From the NCBI RefSeq assembly GCF_029868855.1, contig NZ_JARWOV010000219.1:1-46124 (forward strand): a DNA stretch of 46,124 bases, given 5' to 3'. The position numbers and the translations under genes are program-made. The stretch comes from Nocardia carnea (lineage in GTDB: Bacteria > Actinomycetota > Actinomycetes > Mycobacteriales > Mycobacteriaceae). The notes beneath the pieces are model-generated. The model was not told the DNA's origin and did not search any database. It saw only the letters and a list, made by a program, of their open reading frames with translations. Positions 42,014 through 46,124 of the stretch are shown piece after piece (the stretch's first letter is position 1; each line of letters starts with the position of its first letter).

Positions 42014-42658
42014 TCAGTACAGTGCGACGATCTCCTCGTCGGTGAGCACGATCTGGGCTACGTAGTCCTTGGCGCGGGCCGCAGCGACCGCCCGGTACAG
42101 GGGACGCTCCGGAAGGGCGGCATCACGGGCTTCGGCGCGTAACTGGTGCACCAGCAGGTCGGCGACCGCGACACCGGCCGCGAGTTCGCTGCGGGACAAG
42201 GCGTCGGCCAGCCGGCGCAGGCCCAGGATATGCAGTTCACGGCCGCTGCCCGCGTCGGTGTACATGGCCAGCGGTACCAGTTGACGATCCGGACCTGCCG
42301 TCAGCCGCAGGATCACCCGGCTGAGACGGCCGGGGTGGACCAGCAATTCGACACCGGTCACGGCGGGAACCCGTAGCTGCCGGGTCCGCCACAGCGTACG
42401 GGCGTTCAGCGTGTTCCCGGCCAGCCACAGGCGGCGTCGCCGGACCGCCAGAACATATCCGGCGGCCGGCACGGCCACCACGAGAGCTGCCACGACTCCG
42501 GTGACCGGATCCAGAAACAATCCGGCCACGAGACCGGCAACCAGGGCGAGACATACCGCAACCAATGCCAAGCGGCGAAGGACAGGCGCGTACATCTCGG
42601 GTGCTACCAGGTCCAGCCCGATTCGCTGGTCGTCGTCGGGCGGGGGCGAATCGGTCAC
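42014..42658 (-). CDS. Two-TM conserved membrane protein upstream-coupled with hisS region
   Basis: A 214-aa protein with two adjacent membrane helices in residues 28-70 (L-A-L-V-A-V-C-L-A-L-V-A-G-L and the next stretch), then a cytoplasmic domain of about 140 residues. GTG start. It follows hisS on the same strand after 45 nt and may share its transcript. Similar short membrane proteins with a PH-like soluble part are common in Nocardia. No function is known. It ends A-K-D-Y-V-A-Q-I-V-L-T-D-E-E-I. Confidence 0.75.
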   Translation of the reverse strand: MTDSPPPDDDQRIGLDLVAPEMYAPVLRRLALVAVCLALVAGLVAGLFLDPVTGVVAALVVAVPAAGYVLAVRRRRLWLAGNTLNARTLWRTRQLRVPAVTGVELLVHPGRLSRVILRLTAGPDRQLVPLAMYTDAGSGRELHILGLRRLADALSRSELAAGVAVADLLVHQLRAEARDAALPERPLYRAVAAARAKDYVAQIVLTDEEIVALY

Positions 42659-42703
42659 GGCGGCGCTTTTCGGTCCGAGGGGCAGGGGGTCGCCCGCAGA
42701 GTA

Positions 42704-43969
42704 CTACGGGCGGTCGGACAGCGTGGCGACGATATCCGCCAGCGGGACCTGCCGCTGGTCGCCCGTGCGCATATCCTTCAGCCCGATGGTCTGCTCGGCC
42801 AGATCGCGGTCACCGAGGATCAAGGTGTAGCGGGCACCCGACCGGTCGGCGGCCTTCATGGCCCCCTTGACTCCGCGGTCGCCGTAGACCAGGTCTACGC
42901 TCACACCGGCGGCCCGGAGTTCGCCGGCCAGCACCACCATCCGCTGTTTCGCGGCGTCCCCGAGCGGAACCCCGAATACCTCGCAGCGTGCCGGATCGCC
43001 CGCGCCGACCCCTTCGGCGGCGAGCGCCAGGACGGTGCGGTCCACCCCGAGCCCGAAGCCGATACCGGACAGCGCCTGCCCGCCCAGCTCCGCCATCAGA
43101 CCGTCGTAGCGGCCGCCCCCGCCGATCCCGGATTGCGCACCGAGGCCGTCGTGCACGAATTCGAAGGTCGTTTTCGTGTAGTAGTCCAGTCCGCGCACCA
43201 TCCGCGGGTTCAGCACATACGGCACGCCGAGCGCGTCCAGGTGGGCGAGAACCCGGTCGAAGTGGTTCTTCGCCGATTCGGACAGGTGATCCAGCATCAG
43301 CGGGGCGTCGGCGGTCATCTCGCGCACTTCGGGTCGTTTGTCGTCGAGTACGCGCAGCGGGTTGATCTCGGCGCGGCGCCGGGTCTCGGCGTCGAGATCG
43401 AGACCGAAGAGGAATTCCTGTAACCGCTCGCGGTACTGCGGGCGGCAGGTCTCGTCGCCGAGCGAGGTGATCTCGAGCCGGAACCCGGTGAGACCCAGCC
43501 CGCGGAACCCGGCATCGGCCACCGCGATGACTTCCGCGTCCAGCGCGGGATCGTCGACGCCGATGGCTTCCACCCCGACCTGCTGCAACTGCCGGTAGCG
43601 GCCCTTCTGGGGTCGTTCGTAGCGGAAGAACGGGCCCGCGTAGCTCAGTTTCACCGGTAGCTGACCACGGTCCAGGCCGTGTTCGATCACCGCGCGCATC
43701 ACTCCGGCGGTGCCTTCCGGCCGCAGGGTCACGCTGCGTTCGCTGCGGTCGGAGAAGGTGAACATCTCCTTGCTCACCACATCGGTGGACTCGCCGACGC
43801 CGCGCGCGAACAGTTCGGTGTCCTCGAAGATCGGCAGCTCGATATGCCCGTACCCGGCGAGTCGGGCGGCGCGGAGCAGGCCGTCGCGTACCGCGACGAA
43901 CTCGGCCGAACCGGGCGGGACATAATCCGGCACCCCCTTCGGGGCGGAGAAGCTGCTGGTCTTGGTCAC
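42704..43969 (-). CDS. hisS: Histidyl-tRNA synthetase
   Basis: HisRS (421 aa) with the class II motifs: motif 2 in [16 protein letters not shown], the His-specific R-G-L-D-Y-Y and G-G-G-G-R-Y-D-G-L, and motif 3 in G-F-G-L-G-V-D-R. A carboxy-terminal anticodon-binding domain follows. GTG 43969 gives [16 protein letters not shown], matching the mycobacterial start. In M. tuberculosis a glyoxalase II-like gene (Rv2581c) lies between hisS and the isomerase gene; here the two are directly divergent with 190 nt between. Confidence 0.97.
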   Translation of the reverse strand: MTKTSSFSAPKGVPDYVPPGSAEFVAVRDGLLRAARLAGYGHIELPIFEDTELFARGVGESTDVVSKEMFTFSDRSERSVTLRPEGTAGVMRAVIEHGLDRGQLPVKLSYAGPFFRYERPQKGRYRQLQQVGVEAIGVDDPALDAEVIAVADAGFRGLGLTGFRLEITSLGDETCRPQYRERLQEFLFGLDLDAETRRRAEINPLRVLDDKRPEVREMTADAPLMLDHLSESAKNHFDRVLAHLDALGVPYVLNPRMVRGLDYYTKTTFEFVHDGLGAQSGIGGGGRYDGLMAELGGQALSGIGFGLGVDRTVLALAAEGVGAGDPARCEVFGVPLGDAAKQRMVVLAGELRAAGVSVDLVYGDRGVKGAMKAADRSGARYTLILGDRDLAEQTIGLKDMRTGDQRQVPLADIVATLSDRP

Positions 43970-44159
43970 GGTGAACCAGTTTCCACCACCCGGCCCGGTC
44001 GCGTCCAACCGGTTACGGCGGCCACGGCGCCCGCGCGGGGAGTCCCGGGTGATATCCGGGGGCCCACAGCCGGAGATGGCAGACTCTAGTCCCGGAACCA
44101 ACAGACCAGAAGCGACCGGCCGGGCCCGGGCCCGGCCGCCGCACGGGAGGAACGTGGTA

Positions 44160-45041
44160 GTGCCGAGCAACGAACAGCGCCGAGCTGCGGCGAAACGCAA
44201 GCTGGAACGACAGCTCGCCAACCGGGCCGAACGCGCGCGCAAGCGTAAGCAACTCACCATCGCCGGATCCGCGCTCGGTGTCGTCGTGGTGATCGCCGCG
44301 GTGACCGGTGTGTATTTCCTGACCCGAGGAGAGGACAACGCCGACTCCGCCGCCTCGCAGACACCCGACGCCTCGCTGTCCAGCACGCCGGGCGCCGCAC
44401 CGCCGCCACCCGCGGCCGCGAAACCGGCCAGTGTGAATTGCGTCTACAACGCCACCCCCGAGCCGGCGGCCAAACCGGTGGAGAAACCGCGCGCAGAGGG
44501 TATCCAGACCGGCGACGCCAACGCGACGCTGAGCCTCAGTGTGGATACCAACCACGGCCCGCTCGGGCTGACGCTGAACAATGCCGAATCGCCGTGCACC
44601 GTGAACAGTTTTGCCAGCCTGGCGGGCCAGGGCTATTTCGACGGTACGGACTGCCATCGCCTCACCCAGGGCGAGGGGCTGAAGGTCCTGCAGTGTGGCG
44701 ATCCGACCGGCACCGGTACCGGCGGGCCGGGATATCAGTTCGACAACGAGTACCCCACCGACCAGTACCCGCCGAACGATCCGGCCCTGTCGGAGCCGAT
44801 CAGCTACAAGCGCGGTGTGCTGGCCATGGCGAACGCCGGACCGGGCACCAACGGTAGCCAGTTCTTCATCGTCTACGGCGATTCGATGCTGCCGCCCAAC
44901 TACACGATCTTCGGCACTGTAGACGAGGCCGGTCTGGCCACGCTGGATACTATCGCCGGGATCGGCCAGGACGAATCCAACGGTCCGGGCGACGGCAAAC
45001 CGAACCAGTCCGTGACGCTGAATTCGGTACGGATCGACTGA
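44160..45041 (+). CDS. ppiB: Membrane-anchored cyclophilin-type peptidyl-prolyl isomerase
   Basis: A 293-aa protein: a basic amino terminus ([15 protein letters not shown]), one membrane helix (about 40-58), a Pro/Ala-rich linker and an extracytoplasmic cyclophilin domain. The signature [14 protein letters not shown] is present. Two extra Cys near the start of the domain may pair outside the cell. It corresponds to Rv2582. The GTG at 44160 is 9 nt after GGAGG and is preferred over GTG 44154. Expected to help fold exported proteins. Confidence 0.92.
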   Translation: MPSNEQRRAAAKRKLERQLANRAERARKRKQLTIAGSALGVVVVIAAVTGVYFLTRGEDNADSAASQTPDASLSSTPGAAPPPPAAAKPASVNCVYNATPEPAAKPVEKPRAEGIQTGDANATLSLSVDTNHGPLGLTLNNAESPCTVNSFASLAGQGYFDGTDCHRLTQGEGLKVLQCGDPTGTGTGGPGYQFDNEYPTDQYPPNDPALSEPISYKRGVLAMANAGPGTNGSQFFIVYGDSMLPPNYTIFGTVDEAGLATLDTIAGIGQDESNGPGDGKPNQSVTLNSVRID

Positions 45042-45074
45042 GATCGGCCGGGCGGGTTCGCCCCCGCGGCGATC
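45042..45074 (+). terminator. Hairpin after the isomerase gene
   Basis: Directly after the stop, GATCG (45042-45046) pairs with CGATC (45070-45074), and inner GGGCG (45050-45054) pairs with CGCCC (45059-45063) around GGTT. A stem with an inner bulge and no T tract; a plausible terminator. Confidence 0.55.
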
Positions 45075-45338
45075 CCGTAGATATATGCTGGTCGGCGTTA
45101 CGTAGTACAGACTGTGCCCCTGTCTCTCGGGTAATCTCGAAAGCGGGAGTGCGCGTGACCATGTCGCGCTCATCGGTCGCCGTTCGGGCCGGTGCGCTGC
45201 CGGCGGGATCTTCCGGAGAGCGGATCCCGGCGGACCGTTCGCGGGTCGGGTGGCGAATCCCGATCCGCCCGGCGCGGCACCCGCTGCCGCCGGGCACCAT
45301 GAACACCCATAGTGACCACCGCAGTATCGGGAGCAGCC
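45075..45338 (+). other. Intergenic region before the coiled-coil gene
   Basis: About 260 nt with no believable gene. A -10-like TATGCT lies at 45084-45089 but without a -35 partner. A plus-strand frame from 45149 overlaps the downstream gene in another frame and has no family resemblance. In M. tuberculosis relA would follow in this area on the other strand; it is not seen here. Confidence 0.4.
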
Positions 45339-45935
45339 ATGTCCGAGGATATCGACGATATCGGCCGGGAAACCGCGGCCATGATGAAGACGATGTTGCA
45401 GATCGCGACCCTCGTCGCGTTGAAAACCCGGGAACGCGGTCAGCGTGAGGCCGAGGCCCGCGTGAAGCTCACCGAGGCACGGGTGAAAGAGGCCCGGGAA
45501 CTGCAGATCCGCGAGGCGCGCGACGCCAAGTCCAAGGATCCACGCAACCTCGCATTGGCCCAGACCATTTCGCGGGCGGCGGCCGAAGTCAAACCCGGCT
45601 CCTCCGTCCCGCAACGGGAAACGAGCGGTTACCGCGGGGTGCAGCTGGAGAAGGACCGCGTCACGCTGGAACGATTCACGGAGAGATCCGAACAGCTGAC
45701 CGGTACCGCCACCGCGGTGAGTTACGACTCGGTGGAGCGCCGGGCCGCATTGGCCGCGCATTTGGCCAAGATCGGGATCGCCCCGGAACTGGCGGCGGCC
45801 CGGATGCTGGTCGAGGTGGGCCAGGCGGGTCCCGCCAGCGAAGCGGCCCGCAACCGCCCGGACCGCACACCCGCGGTCCAGCGGGCCCGGGAACAGGAAC
45901 TCAGCCGCAGCCGCGGTCTGGAGCGGAGCCGGTAA
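45339..45935 (+). CDS. Charged coiled-coil protein, possibly conjugation-related
   Basis: A 198-aa protein beginning M-S-E-D-I-D-D-I-G-R-E-T-A-A-M-M-K. Residues 20-75 form a long Glu/Arg/Ala coiled coil (R-E-A-E-A-R-V-K and related repeats), and the carboxy end is again basic. The ATG is preceded by GGGAGC. I do not recognise the family with certainty. Its style, a short helical segment with an Ala/Gln/Arg coil, resembles small proteins encoded beside relaxase or DNA-transfer genes on actinobacterial plasmids and integrative elements. An alternative is an ordinary Nocardia hypothetical protein. Confidence 0.6.
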   Translation: MSEDIDDIGRETAAMMKTMLQIATLVALKTRERGQREAEARVKLTEARVKEARELQIREARDAKSKDPRNLALAQTISRAAAEVKPGSSVPQRETSGYRGVQLEKDRVTLERFTERSEQLTGTATAVSYDSVERRAALAAHLAKIGIAPELAAARMLVEVGQAGPASEAARNRPDRTPAVQRAREQELSRSRGLERSR

Positions 45936-45989
45936 CCCCGGTCGGCGGTTTGCGGAGGCGTTCGCGCGCTTGCGCCGATCGGTACAACG

Positions 45990-46020
45990 ATAAAACCCCC
46001 CGACTAGAAGCGGGTTTTAT
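45990..46020. terminator. AT-rich hairpin
   Basis: ATAAAACCC (45990-45998) and GGGTTTTAT (46012-46020) form a perfect 9-bp inverted repeat around a 13-nt loop. Read on the plus strand it has the form of a terminator with T residues at the end of the stem. Such AT-rich stems are rare in the surrounding GC-rich sequence. Confidence 0.55.
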
Positions 46021-46060
46021 AGTGGCGTTTATGGGTTTAAATAATTTTAAAAGACATGGG
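46021..46060. other. AT-rich segment with TTTAAA repeats
   Basis: About 40 nt of low GC, including TTTAAA-TAAT-TTTAAA. The composition differs sharply from the rest of the window and suggests foreign DNA, a transfer or replication site, or unreliable end sequence. A truncated frame starting near 46081 runs off the window and cannot be judged. Confidence 0.4.
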
Positions 46061-46124
46061 AACTCGCGCCGCCCGAGCGAGTGATGGACTACGGGCCGGA
46101 TCCGTCGGTCGCTCTGCACGTGAT

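Overview
This window is GC-rich actinobacterial chromosome, most likely Nocardia or a close mycolic-acid relative such as Rhodococcus. The gene order repeats blocks known from Mycobacterium tuberculosis: the pyr/car operon (Rv1379-Rv1385), aroC-aroK-aroB with pepQ-efp-nusB (Rv2532c-Rv2540c), aroE-mltG-ruvX-alaS-rarA (Rv2552c-Rv2559c), and aspS to hisS/ppi (Rv2572c-Rv2582). GTG and TTG starts, 1- and 4-nt stop/start overlaps, and leaderless promoters are frequent. Assignments come from reading the sequence and remembered family knowledge; no database search was run.

Layout. 1-8148 (minus): pyrimidine operon pyrR-pyrB-pyrC-(membrane protein)-carA-carB-pyrF, with a PyrR-binding RNA hairpin over the pyrR ribosome-binding site; pyrF is cut by the window start and looks damaged. 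8327-13963: accessory genes (SAM methyltransferase, two TetR regulators, an SOS-boxed AlkB-type dioxygenase, a quinone-reductase-like dehydrogenase with a twin operator, a GXWXG/DUF4334 protein, an unknown protein). 14037-16544 (minus): pepQ-efp-nusB-YciI. 16705-20566 (plus): small prepilin-type peptidase, then aroC-aroK-aroB. 20665-28353 (minus): membrane protein, aroE, mltG, ruvX, alaS, rarA. 28517-33896: kinase-like protein, Pro-rich membrane protein, aspS, zinc metallopeptidase. 33906-35809 (minus): a two-gene type VII secretion substrate unit. 36007-38056 (plus): an NAD-dependent epimerase behind two KstR-type operators and an SOS-boxed radical SAM protein. 38389-41506: korA-korB. 42014-45041: membrane protein, hisS, cyclophilin-type isomerase. 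45339-46124: a charged coiled-coil protein and an AT-rich tail that may be the edge of an insertion.

The most unusual feature is a 74-77 nt sequence cassette that occurs four times at three loci, always immediately upstream of a gene start and in the sense orientation: twice in tandem between pyrB and pyrC, once before rarA, and once between korA and korB. Each copy is bounded on both sides by RTGA (ATGA or GTGA), the sequence that forms a stop/start overlap, so translational coupling is preserved across the insertion. It encodes a short peptide with an A-E-R core and, in two copies, ends in a Shine-Dalgarno-like sequence 6 nt before the downstream start.

Functionally the window is mostly core metabolism: de novo UMP synthesis, the shikimate pathway, three aminoacyl-tRNA synthetases, translation/transcription factors (EF-P, NusB), peptidoglycan processing (MltG), replication-fork maintenance (RarA) and CoA-dependent 2-oxoacid:ferredoxin oxidoreductase. 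Two genes carry LexA boxes, so part of the SOS response is represented.
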